Origin: Oscillatoria princeps RMCB-10
Lineage (GTDB): Bacteria > Cyanobacteriota > Cyanobacteriia > Cyanobacteriales > Oscillatoriaceae
Assembly: GCA_019359235.1 (NCBI GenBank)
Contig: JAHHHT010000001.1
Location: forward strand, 310,001-374,000
DNA length: 64,000 nt
Direction of reading: 5' to 3'
How positions within the stretch are numbered: the first letter of the stretch is position 1; every line of letters starts with the position of its first letter. The translations under genes were made by a program, and so were the position numbers. Below the pieces are notes generated by a model. It saw nothing but the letters and a program-made list of their open reading frames with translations. It was not told the DNA's origin and ran no database searches. Positions 53,266 through 61,610 of this stretch are shown piece after piece.

Positions 53266-53465
53266 TGCGTTTTCCGATTGTGCCGGCGCTAATTGTTATA
53301 TCATGTCCGGTTAATTGACCTTAAAAAAACACCCTCAACTCATCCCCTCTTCCAAAAAGGAAAATGGCAAAAAATATAGTCTTTCTCTTACTCCCCCTCT
53401 CCCCTTGTGCGGGCGGTGAGGGGGTGAGGGGGCATTTAAGTAGCAACTTGAGTTAATATAACAGT

Positions 53466-55412
53466 TTACTCCAAATAGCCGTAGCCGTAGCCGCCGCCGC
53501 CGTAAGCGAAGCCGTAGCCGTAGCCGCCGTCATCGCCGCCGCCACCGCCACCGCCGCCGTCATTATAATCGTCATCGTAAATTGTCAGTGCGGTTTCCAT
53601 GCTGTCACCGAGGTAGTATAAATCGCTCGACTGCAATTTTGCTAAGACGGTTTCATAGCCTTCAATTGCTGTGTCGTCGAGGGGGGTTAGAGAAATTTTT
53701 GCTTCGGTTTGCCCTTCGGGAATGGTGACGCTCCCATCTAGGGATTGGTAGTCGCCGCCATTGGTGGCTGTACCGTCAAGAGTGTAGTTTACTGTTAGGG
53801 GTTTTGCGGTCGAGCCGGTGCGGGTAACGGTAAATTCCCCCGGATCTCCAAATTCATAGGCATAAGGGTCAGTGGGGCTTATGGAAACGCCGGTTTTGAC
53901 TCCGCTGACTAGCAGTGAATAGGGCTGGGTGAAAGGATTGCCGGTGTGGCCAATGTGAATGGTGTAGTCTCCAGCAGCCGGTGCGTCGATGAGTACCTGC
54001 TCAACGTTGTCTACCTGATTTTTCTTTGTTCTTGTGGCGCTGTTTGCGGGGTTCGCTGGATCTTGCGTCCAAGGGTGATAAATCGTTTGGCCATCTGGGC
54101 CGGTGACCCACACATCTAAGTTGTTCACCAGTGCAGGCTTGCGATCGTTCAGAAGATTCAAATTGATCAGGCTAGTAGGTGCAGGTGCGGGGTCTGTCCA
54201 CACGATTGTTGCTTTCAGCGGGCCACTGCCGTCAGATGTCACCTTCATCGTCCACTCGTTACCCCCGTAGCTATTTTCCATCACCAGGTTAGAGGGATTA
54301 TTTGAGCTTTTGGCATCGGTGAGGAAATTAGCCGCAGCAGCAGCATCCACAAGGCCCCAACCGTGACTGTAGTCCGGCCCGACGTTGCCAGCATCAAAGG
54401 CAGTGTGCGTCAGCAATCCCTTTGTTGTGGCACTGAGCGGTAGGGTGCCGAAGAGATTCCGGTAATGCTCGATCTGCAGCACAGCTGTGCCGGTTACGGT
54501 GGGAGCCGCAAACGATGTGCCTAACAAGTTGCCTTGGTAACTTTCATTGCTCTCTGCTGGGGGAATGCTCCCAGGAACAAACGCTACAGGCGCATACAAA
54601 TTATTCCCGGCAGCCACAACATCAGGTTTAATCCGTCCGTCATCCGTTGGCCCAAACGATGAAAAGTTCGTCATACGCACATCGCTTTTCTCGTAGGTAT
54701 CCTTTTTTCCCGTTATCCCCTGAATCGCGCCGACAACAAGTGTATTTTTCGCAACTTGGGTCGGCGGGAGAGAGTCGTAACCTGGAGGGACAACGTTTCC
54801 CTGCTCATTGCCAGCGCCCCAAACGCTCAAAAGCTTGGGATTCCTGTAAAGAATATCGTCAAGGTCTCGGGCACTTTTATCGTATTTTCCGTAATCTGGA
54901 GGGAAGATAAATGCACGATGAAAAGAGTGATTTGAAGCAACAAATTTAGATCCTTCCGCTTCCAAATCTCTTAGGTAGTTCGCCGCTTGATAACTGTACA
55001 TCTCCACCTGGTTGGCCATACCACGAGCTTGCGGATCTAGACCTGCCGCTCCGATAAGACCTGCAACAATGGTAGCGTGATCGATGGGTTTTCCATTGGG
55101 CGGATTGTCTATTATTTTTACGCGCCCATTAAATTCTTGATGTTCGTCCTGAACCTGCCAAGTATTTCCCTTCCCGTCCCATATCCCGACTGCCAGTCCA
55201 GCTCCGCTAAGGTTCAACCCCAGCTCGCCTCCTTCCCAAAGTCGGTCTGCCTCGATCGTATTAGCAGCTACGCTAAAGTTCTGAGCGGACTCGTTTTGGC
55301 CTACCGTCTCAGATGCCTGAGCCAATTCGCTGTTGGCAGCCGCCACCTGGTCGTATGCGTAAACTACAGGCTCGGAATTGTCCAGCACCGGCTCCCAGAC
55401 ACCCGTAAGCAT
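53466..55412 (-). CDS. Subtilisin-like protease with Calx-beta and Gly-Tyr tail
   Basis: 648 residues. Subtilase domain (about 75-370): Asp in VGIWDGKG, His in PIDHATIVAGL, Asn in WGAGNEQGN, Ser in GTSFAAPTV. A beta-sandwich P-domain-like region follows at about 380-510 (NEWTMKVTSDGSGPLKATIV), then a Calx-beta-like repeat (GEFTVTRTGSTAKPLTVNYT, about 520-610) and a Gly/Asp/Tyr-rich C-terminus (GGGYGYGYLE). Probably secreted. The tail resembles the YGGDYGYG tract of the first subtilisin. The first in-frame Met (55412) lies in the middle of a protein-like frame; the real start is upstream in another register. Confidence 0.85.
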   Translation of the reverse strand: MLTGVWEPVLDNSEPVVYAYDQVAAANSELAQASETVGQNESAQNFSVAANTIEADRLWEGGELGLNLSGAGLAVGIWDGKGNTWQVQDEHQEFNGRVKIIDNPPNGKPIDHATIVAGLIGAAGLDPQARGMANQVEMYSYQAANYLRDLEAEGSKFVASNHSFHRAFIFPPDYGKYDKSARDLDDILYRNPKLLSVWGAGNEQGNVVPPGYDSLPPTQVAKNTLVVGAIQGITGKKDTYEKSDVRMTNFSSFGPTDDGRIKPDVVAAGNNLYAPVAFVPGSIPPAESNESYQGNLLGTSFAAPTVTGTAVLQIEHYRNLFGTLPLSATTKGLLTHTAFDAGNVGPDYSHGWGLVDAAAAANFLTDAKSSNNPSNLVMENSYGGNEWTMKVTSDGSGPLKATIVWTDPAPAPTSLINLNLLNDRKPALVNNLDVWVTGPDGQTIYHPWTQDPANPANSATRTKKNQVDNVEQVLIDAPAAGDYTIHIGHTGNPFTQPYSLLVSGVKTGVSISPTDPYAYEFGDPGEFTVTRTGSTAKPLTVNYTLDGTATNGGDYQSLDGSVTIPEGQTEAKISLTPLDDTAIEGYETVLAKLQSSDLYYLGDSMETALTIYDDDYNDGGGGGGGGDDGGYGYGFAYGGGGYGYGYLE

Positions 55413-55756
55413 GTGTTAGGAGTCGTTCCCTGGGTGTTAAGTGCACTGTCTGGGTTCCAATTGAGGCTGTAGTCTGTATAGCCGCTGGGCTGCAAACCCT
55501 GAATCTGGTAATTTCCGGCACTAAACTCACCAAAATCAACCGCTGCTCGGATCAGGGGGCGGTCAGCGGAACTGTACAAAATTGGGCTGCTGCTGAGCGG
55601 CTGCAAATTCTGAGCAATTCCAAAACCTCTTAGGGAAGGGGTGAAGCTGCCGGCAGTGCTCTGTTTGAACGGGGAAATATCAAGGGGTTCTGGAAGGCCC
55701 AGTAAACCTAAATCGGCTGGGTCGCTGCCCAAACTGCCAAGTTCAGTAATGTCCAT
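55364..55756 (-). pseudogene. Frameshifted N-terminal portion of the subtilisin gene
   Basis: MDITELGSLGSDPADLGLLG starts a protein-like frame at 55756 and runs through GNYQIQGLQPSGYTDYSLNW, then loses register near 55405; the protease frame begins MLTGVWEPVLDNSEPV at 55412. One indel joins the two. No signal peptide is obvious in the first part. Confidence 0.7.
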
Positions 55757-56656
55757 TTGTTAAAAAATTTTTCTGCGTAATTTATGACAGATCCAAAACT
55801 CGCCTCGTGAGCGTGTCACTTTTCAAGCTGCGATCGAAGTCGAAAGCGCCCAGACACTCTCAATAGCCCGCGCAGGCGGGCGAAAGTTTGCCCGAGGCGT
55901 GAGTTTCCAAGAGACTGTTGGCGAATTGATAGGGGGGCGTCACCCGGCACAAAGTAGGAACCTTTGTCCTCCCTTTCCTCGCCTTTCCTCGAAAAAACCC
56001 GCGCAGATTTTGAGAGTCTCGCTATACTTGAACTCCCGCATAGGCGGACTAACCAACAGGTACGCCGCAGGCGCGGTTTGTATAGCCGCAGTTTCCAATC
56101 GCCTGGGAACTAGCAAGGATCTCAGCGTTGCACAGTAGAAGGATGATTGAACTTTTTGCACTCATCCAAAACCCTCTCTTACTCCCCCTCCCCGCCTGCG
56201 GGGAGGGGGTTGGGGGGTGGGGTTCATCCTGCCTTTGTGCAACGCCAGGATGTCTAATCCCTCACGGATTCGCCAGCAGCATCTTTCCAATCGCCAGGAA
56301 ACTGGCAAAAGTGATACGATTCCACTCGCCTCTCTGTGAGGGCTGAGCCAATTTTTTCCATTTAAAACTCCGGTGAAGTCGCTGACAACCGTAATTTTAC
56401 TGAATAAATATTTCTTTTAGCACGCCTCCTGTCTGATTAGTTTCTCAAATCTGTTATCTCAGATACCGTTTGACCCAGAAAGGCCAGGCGACTGCTGAAA
56501 GCGTCCATCCTTTTCGCGACAGGGCCATTCCCAAGGAATGCGGGTACGGAGGCCAAAACTGAAACTGCGCAGCGCGACCAGCTCGGGCCAGCAGAAGTCC
56601 TTAACAGCCGCTGAATTATAATCAGAGTAGCCAAAGATACAAGAGAGTATTGCAGA
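55757..56656. other. Intergenic region with repeats
   Basis: About 900 bases. Degenerate two-hairpin repeat pieces (55860-55890 and 56030-56105), a MITE-like element (56126-56245), then about 400 AT-richer bases before the LRR gene in which I see nothing. Confidence 0.65.
56126..56245 (+). repeat. MITE-like element, GCACAGTAGAAGG family, copy 2
   Basis: Ends GCGTTGCACA and TGTGCAACGC form perfect 10-bp terminal inverted repeats. The interior has AGTAGAAGGATGA, AACTTTTTG, CTCCCCCTCCCCGCC and GGGGTGGGGTTCAT in the same order as 22873-22998. Confidence 0.7.
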
Positions 56657-57532
56657 ATGTTGAAAAAGCTCTTGGGTAAGTATTATTTCTTAGCCCCCTT
56701 GGCTGCCGGAGTAGCGCTGACTCTGGTTTTAGCTGTCTCCAGGTTGCCAAGCAGTGCGTCGCAACCCAGTCAGTCAGCGAATTTCAGCAGCTTTGCCGAG
56801 TGGTGTTTGAATAAAGATAGTTTTCCTGAGGGAACTTCTAACTCTCCTAGATATACTATCGAGCTAATGTTAGAGTGGCTTGACACTAAGGACTGCTTGC
56901 AGGCGGCGAAATTTCTTTCAAGTAGCACAGAACTTAACATCACTGGCGGGCTAATTTCTAACATCAGACCTTTTGGCTCTCTGACTCACTTAACTACACT
57001 CCATATTACGGACAATGAAATTTTTGATCTGGCCCCCTTACACTCTCTGACTCACCTAACTGTACTCACTCTGAGTTTCAACAAAATTTTAGATCTCAGC
57101 CCTCTAAAATCCCTGACTAACTTAACTCGTCTCAGCCTGGGCTACAATCAAATCTCAGACATAAGTCCGCTGCAAAGTTTAACAAAGTTAATCTGGCTCA
57201 ACCTCTCCGGAAATAAAATTCAAAACATCAAACCTCTTTCATCCCTGACCAATCTTACTGAACTCTATCTAGGAGACAATCAGATTACAGACATCAGCCC
57301 GCTTTCATCCCTGACCCACCTTACTAATCTCGCTCTCCAAAACAATCAGATTACAGACATCAGTTCGCTGTCATCCCTGACCCACCTCACTAAACTCGAT
57401 CTCTTCAGGAATAATATTACAGACATCAGCTCCCTAAAATCTCTAACAAATCTTACTCATGTCTCCCTCAAAGACAACCCGATTGCTAACAAAACCTGCC
57501 CTCTAAAACCCGAGTCTATCTGTAAGTTTTAG
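56657..57532 (+). CDS. Secreted leucine-rich repeat protein, copy 1
   Basis: 291 residues: signal peptide or anchor (YYFLAPLAAGVALTLVLAVS), a short region with paired Cys (EWCLNK, TKDCLQA), then about eight 22-residue SDS22-like LRRs (LSSLTNLTELYLGDNQITDI) at about 85-280, capped by NKTCPLKPESICKF. Such LRR stacks bind proteins; the target is unknown. A tandem paralogue starts 238 nt downstream, so this pair arose by duplication. Confidence 0.88.
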   Translation: MLKKLLGKYYFLAPLAAGVALTLVLAVSRLPSSASQPSQSANFSSFAEWCLNKDSFPEGTSNSPRYTIELMLEWLDTKDCLQAAKFLSSSTELNITGGLISNIRPFGSLTHLTTLHITDNEIFDLAPLHSLTHLTVLTLSFNKILDLSPLKSLTNLTRLSLGYNQISDISPLQSLTKLIWLNLSGNKIQNIKPLSSLTNLTELYLGDNQITDISPLSSLTHLTNLALQNNQITDISSLSSLTHLTKLDLFRNNITDISSLKSLTNLTHVSLKDNPIANKTCPLKPESICKF

Positions 57533-57769
57533 CTGCTATTGGTCAAGGGCTGACAAATCTCCTAGAGCCGGCGCTCAAACAATCTGTGTGGTGGGAGGGC
57601 TGTCAACCTCACACAACTGACCGCTCCCCCACCGGCACGCTGCCCAACTGTAAAAAGTGGGCCGCTCCCCACCGCTGTCAAGTCCGAGCGACTCGCGCTC
57701 GCGCTTCTAATGCCCCCGACTGCTGTTAAACTGGGAAATATCAAGGAGTAGCTATAAGAGTATTGCAGA

Positions 57770-58645
57770 ATGTTGAAAAAACTCTTGGGTAAGTATTATT
57801 TCTTAGTCCCCTTGGCCGCCGGAGTAGCGCTGACTCTCCTTTTAAACGTCTCCAGGTTGCCAACCAGTGCGTCTATGCCCAGTCAGTCAGCGAATTTCAG
57901 CAGCTTTGCCGAATGGTGTTTGAATAAAGATAGTTTTCCTGAGGGAACTTCTAACTCTCCTAGATATACTATCGAGCTAATGTTAGAGGGGCTTGACACT
58001 AAAGACTGCTTGCAGGTGGCGAAAGTTCTTTCAAGTCACACAAATATTACCATCTCTAGCTATCTAATGTCTGACATCAGACCTATTGGCTCTCTGACTC
58101 ACCTAACTGCACTTATGATGGTGGGCGGTGAAAATTTTGACCTGACTCCCCTACAATCTCTGACTAACCTAACTTCACTCTCTGTGAGGCTCAGCAAAAT
58201 CTCCGATATCCGCCCCCTAAAATCCATGACTAACTTAACTACTCTCTCTCTAATATACAATCAAATATCAGACATTAGGCCCCTGCAAACTTTAACAAAG
58301 TTAACAGGACTCAGCCTCGCCGGCAATAAAATTCAAGACATCAAACCTCTTTCATCCCTGACCAAGCTTACTAAACTCTATCTCGGCAACAATCAGATTA
58401 CAGACATCAGTTCCCTGTCATCCCTGACCAACCTTACTGAACTCGATCTCCAAAGCAATCAGATTACAGACATCAGTCCGCTGTCATCTCTGACCCACCT
58501 CACTAAACTCGATCTCTTAAACAACAAGATTACAGACATCAGCACCCTAAAATCTCTAACCAATCTTACAGAGGTCTTCCTCAAAGACAACCCGATAGCT
58601 AACAAAACCTGCCCTCTCAAGCCCGAGTCTATCTGTAAGTTTTAG
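57770..58645 (+). CDS. Secreted leucine-rich repeat protein, copy 2
   Basis: 291 residues, identical architecture and length to the gene at 56657: matching signal region (YYFLVPLAAGVALTLLLNVS), EWCLNK, DCLQV and NKTCPLKPESICKF ends. LRR exposed residues differ (for example LMMVGGENFDLTPLQSL in place of LHITDNEIFDLAPLHSL), while the scaffold Leu/Ile are kept. The 5' leader ATTGCAGAATGTTGAAAAA is also duplicated, so the promoter region was probably copied too. Confidence 0.88.
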   Translation: MLKKLLGKYYFLVPLAAGVALTLLLNVSRLPTSASMPSQSANFSSFAEWCLNKDSFPEGTSNSPRYTIELMLEGLDTKDCLQVAKVLSSHTNITISSYLMSDIRPIGSLTHLTALMMVGGENFDLTPLQSLTNLTSLSVRLSKISDIRPLKSMTNLTTLSLIYNQISDIRPLQTLTKLTGLSLAGNKIQDIKPLSSLTKLTKLYLGNNQITDISSLSSLTNLTELDLQSNQITDISPLSSLTHLTKLDLLNNKITDISTLKSLTNLTEVFLKDNPIANKTCPLKPESICKF

Positions 58646-58795
58646 CTGCTCTTGGTCAAGGGCTATAAAGGTTCATTAAAGCGCAGTCGTGACTCTCAGA
58701 AATAAGCCCGCGATCGGGGGGTAGTTTTGAACCTCAACAAGCCGGCAATCGGGGTATATGCTTGCGCTTAAGGCACTCGTCACCCCCTAACGTAT

Positions 58796-58853
58796 TAAGC
58801 CCGCGACGGCGGGCGAAAGTTTGTATAGCGGCAGAATAAATTCTGCCGGCTTA
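58796..58853. repeat. Two-hairpin dispersed repeat
   Basis: CCCGCGACGGCGGG, TTTGTATAGC, GGCAGAATAAATTCTGCC, GGCTTAAT. Confidence 0.8.
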
Positions 58854-59190
58854 ATATTAATTGTTGCAACTGGGCGTGAATTAAATAGGAGCAGCAGCCC
58901 TCCGAATGCCGGTGTCTCCCATAAGGAGTCTGGGAACGAGCTTAAATTCGGCGAAGGACGCTGTCGCGTCCCGCAACGCTTACGCACAATTGCGTATGGG
59001 GTAATGTCTGTAGGGGCGGGACCGGCCTGCCCCGTCATCGTGTAGGGGCAACCACGGGGGGATTGCCCCTGCAGTTTCATCTTTTTGATGTGCGATCGCC
59101 CCAAATTCTACCCCCCCAGCTCCCCCCTCGGCGACTGAGGGAGGGAGCGGGGGGGCGATATCAAATCCGGTTAATCATTCTAAATAAGTC

Positions 59191-59248
59191 TTAGCCCGCG
59201 AAGGCGGGCTTTTTTTGTGTGGCGGCAGAATTGATTCTGCCGGCTTAA
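59191..59248. repeat. Two-hairpin dispersed repeat
   Basis: CCCGCGAAGGCGGG, TTTTTTTGTGTGGC, GGCAGAATTGATTCTGCC, GGCTTAAT. The joint after it (CACAACCGGACATA) also resembles that after 50090. Confidence 0.8.
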
Positions 59249-59298
59249 TCACAGGCGCACAACCGGACATACTGTGACCGGCGCGCTGAAAACTGATA

Positions 59299-60717
59299 TC
59301 ACCAATTCTGAGAGGAGGATTTTTGCTTTTGGTGAGTCAGCCAGTCCTGACCCAGCTGAATGGTAACATCAGAGCGCAGAGAGCCGGTGCTTTCCACCCG
59401 CACTTCCCCAAAGCCGAGGGCGTCGCGAATGGCTTTGGCGCTCTCCTCATCTCCCTGCTGAGCCACGATGCGAGTCACCTGCAGCGGTTCGCTCCAAGCT
59501 TTACCCTCAGACACATTCCGGTAGCCATCCTCACGCAGGCGATCGATCAGGGTAGTGACAGCGCTCTCCTGACCGGTGCTGTCTTGAATGGCCACACTCA
59601 CCGAGGCGGGGTCAACGGCACCGGCACTCCAGGCGTCATGGCCTATATCAAAGTGCTGCGCCATAATCGCGTCGATGCGGTCGTAGCTCGGCAGCCAGTA
59701 ACTCGCCTCGTGCTCTCCAGGCTGGTTGAAGTCACCGGGGAGCATCAGCATCTGGACGCCGGAGCGCTGAGTTTGGGCGGCAAAACCGACCAGAGCCACC
59801 AACTCCTCAATACTCAAATTCGTGTCAATATATTCTTGGACAACAGAGAGAATTTTCGGCATTCTCACCACCGTAGCTGGGTTGACCGCCTGTTCCATCA
59901 GGGCTCGCATCAGCATTTGCTGGCGCTGAATCCGACCGATATCTCCGAGTTCGTCGTAGCGAAAGCGCAGGAATTGCAGCGCCTGATTCCCGTTGAGCTT
60001 TTGCTTGCCGGCCTTCAGGTCAATATACAGGTGCTGGGCGTCATCCTTGTACTTCATGTCCTTGGGCACGAACACGGTGACACCCCCCAAGGCATCGACT
60101 AATTTTTCCACCGCTTGCACGTTAACGCGGACATAGCGGTCGATGCCGACACCTCCGAGGAGTTCGCTGACTGCTTTGGCACTCAGCGCCGGTCCCCCAT
60201 AGTAATTCGCTTCGTTAATCTTGGTAACGCCGACTCCTTCCACCAAAGTCTTGGTATCCCGCGGGACAGAAAGCACGACTAACTTTTTGGATTCAGGGTT
60301 AAACCGCACCAGAAGCAACGTATCTGCCAAACCGTCCAAGGAATTGACCAGCGCCTGGTATCCCACATTCTCTGGGGGAGGGGTGTTGACGTCTGCGGTC
60401 AGCACCTTGGTGCCCAGAAGTAATATATTCACCGGGCGGGTCAGCTGTGGCATGCGCACGCTCATGGATGTGGAGATGCGCTCCCCAGAGCCAAAAACAG
60501 CCGCCTGTTCTTTAGTCAGGCGGCTTTGCATCAGCGGCGTACTGGAAAGCGACACGGCTAGCAGCGCACCCGCCGTTGCTGACAGCATCGCCACACCGGT
60601 CAAGCCCAAACCCAGCCACAGCCAATGTCCACGGCTTGCTTGAGCGGACTTGCGGAGCGGGCTTTGAGAGGCTTTTTGCAGGGCTGGGGGTTGATTGGGG
60701 ATGTTCTGAGCTGACAC
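59299..60717 (-). CDS. LytR-CpsA-Psr (LCP) family cell-wall glycopolymer transferase
   Basis: 472 residues. N-terminal transmembrane helix (about 30-57, WLWLGLGLTGVAMLSATAGA), then an LCP domain (about 95-315): GLADTLLLVRFNPESKKLVV, catalytic-region SVPRDTKTLV, DALGGVTVFVPKDM, and RFRYDELGDIGRIQRQQ with conserved Arg. A LytR_C domain follows at about 375-460. LCP enzymes attach polysaccharides to peptidoglycan from lipid carriers; the active site faces the periplasm. The start at 60717 is a GTG with GAGGA 5 nt upstream; a TTG at 60735 is an alternative. Confidence 0.92.
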   Translation of the reverse strand: MSAQNIPNQPPALQKASQSPLRKSAQASRGHWLWLGLGLTGVAMLSATAGALLAVSLSSTPLMQSRLTKEQAAVFGSGERISTSMSVRMPQLTRPVNILLLGTKVLTADVNTPPPENVGYQALVNSLDGLADTLLLVRFNPESKKLVVLSVPRDTKTLVEGVGVTKINEANYYGGPALSAKAVSELLGGVGIDRYVRVNVQAVEKLVDALGGVTVFVPKDMKYKDDAQHLYIDLKAGKQKLNGNQALQFLRFRYDELGDIGRIQRQQMLMRALMEQAVNPATVVRMPKILSVVQEYIDTNLSIEELVALVGFAAQTQRSGVQMLMLPGDFNQPGEHEASYWLPSYDRIDAIMAQHFDIGHDAWSAGAVDPASVSVAIQDSTGQESAVTTLIDRLREDGYRNVSEGKAWSEPLQVTRIVAQQGDEESAKAIRDALGFGEVRVESTGSLRSDVTIQLGQDWLTHQKQKSSSQNW

Positions 60718-60887
60718 TGGCTTCCTCACACACAAAAAAAAGAGTGGGTCATTGCTGAAATGGCTCGCATCGCTACCGGTAGGTACCGGCGCTCTTCAAC
60801 TGACATCTTGCCGCAGGTTGTCTCCCTTTTAGCCCGGGCGTCTGAAAGGGCGCTCTGGCCACCGGCGTGCCCGCCCGCCGGGCGGGG

Positions 60888-61265
60888 CTACAGCAGGCGT
60901 TTGCCAACCACTCGCTCCGCCACATGGCTAATCCCGGGCAAGCGCAGCGGCTTTCTTTGCCACAAGCGGAACATCAGCCAAACACTGACCACAAAATAGC
61001 CAGAGGTCAGCACGCTACTCATTAATAACAGAGGCAGCGTCAGGAATTCCGAAGACCTGGCCCCTGTTTCTAAAAAAAGGTATCCCGACAGCCAAATTAG
61101 GGCTAAGGTCACGGCCAGCCGGCAGGCTCTTGCCTGCTCCCTGCTCTGGGGACGCCGGTACAGCGCCCACAGCGCCGGAAAAAAGCCAAACACTGGAATC
61201 AGATACAGATATAGGTTTACGTGCTCGATGTCCCGATTGTCAAATGGATCGTCGTCTTTTTTCAT
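60888..61265 (-). CDS. Small membrane protein, function unknown
   Basis: 125 residues from MKKDDDPFDN at 61265, which follows GGGGGAAAG. Three hydrophobic segments are visible (LYLYLIPVFGFFPALWALY, LAVTLALIWLSGYLFL, LPLLLMSSVLTSGYFVVSVW), with basic flanks. It is likely a cyanobacterial membrane protein of unknown role; I do not recognise the family. Shares the strand of the LCP gene. Confidence 0.7.
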   Translation of the reverse strand: MKKDDDPFDNRDIEHVNLYLYLIPVFGFFPALWALYRRPQSREQARACRLAVTLALIWLSGYLFLETGARSSEFLTLPLLLMSSVLTSGYFVVSVWLMFRLWQRKPLRLPGISHVAERVVGKRLL

Positions 61266-61610
61266 GGACTTTCCCCCACCAGGAGCGATCTGCTCAATGC
61301 ATGAATTTTGGCTGCTTTGCCTTGACATTGAACGACTTTTACTATATAATACTTTTTCCGGTTCCAAGATCGCCAATCGCTGGGGCTGCGTGGCAGAAGT
61401 AACCGGCCAGCTATTCCAAGTCTTGTGTTCTCGCCCTCTGTGCCGCCCTCGTCCCGATGCGCGTCAATATACCCAATGGCAGAGGCTCCAGCAGGGGGGT
61501 TTTCTCCCCCCCTCTCCTAAAGCTCGCAATATTTTTGCTTGAGCGGGATGCTCCCGCTCCCCCTGACGCCCTTTCTCCCGGCACTGGCGAACAATTTCCG
61601 CACCGCTGCA
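61266..61610. other. Intergenic region, nothing identified
   Basis: About 345 bases between the small membrane protein gene and the third subtilisin, on the same strand. No hairpin or repeat of note; it presumably holds the promoter of the small membrane gene. Confidence 0.5.

Larger units (their letters stand above)
58646..59298. other. Intergenic region with repeats
   Basis: Two two-hairpin repeats (58796-58853 and 59191-59248) flank a GC-rich stretch with GTAGGGGC repeats. No gene is supported. Confidence 0.65.
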
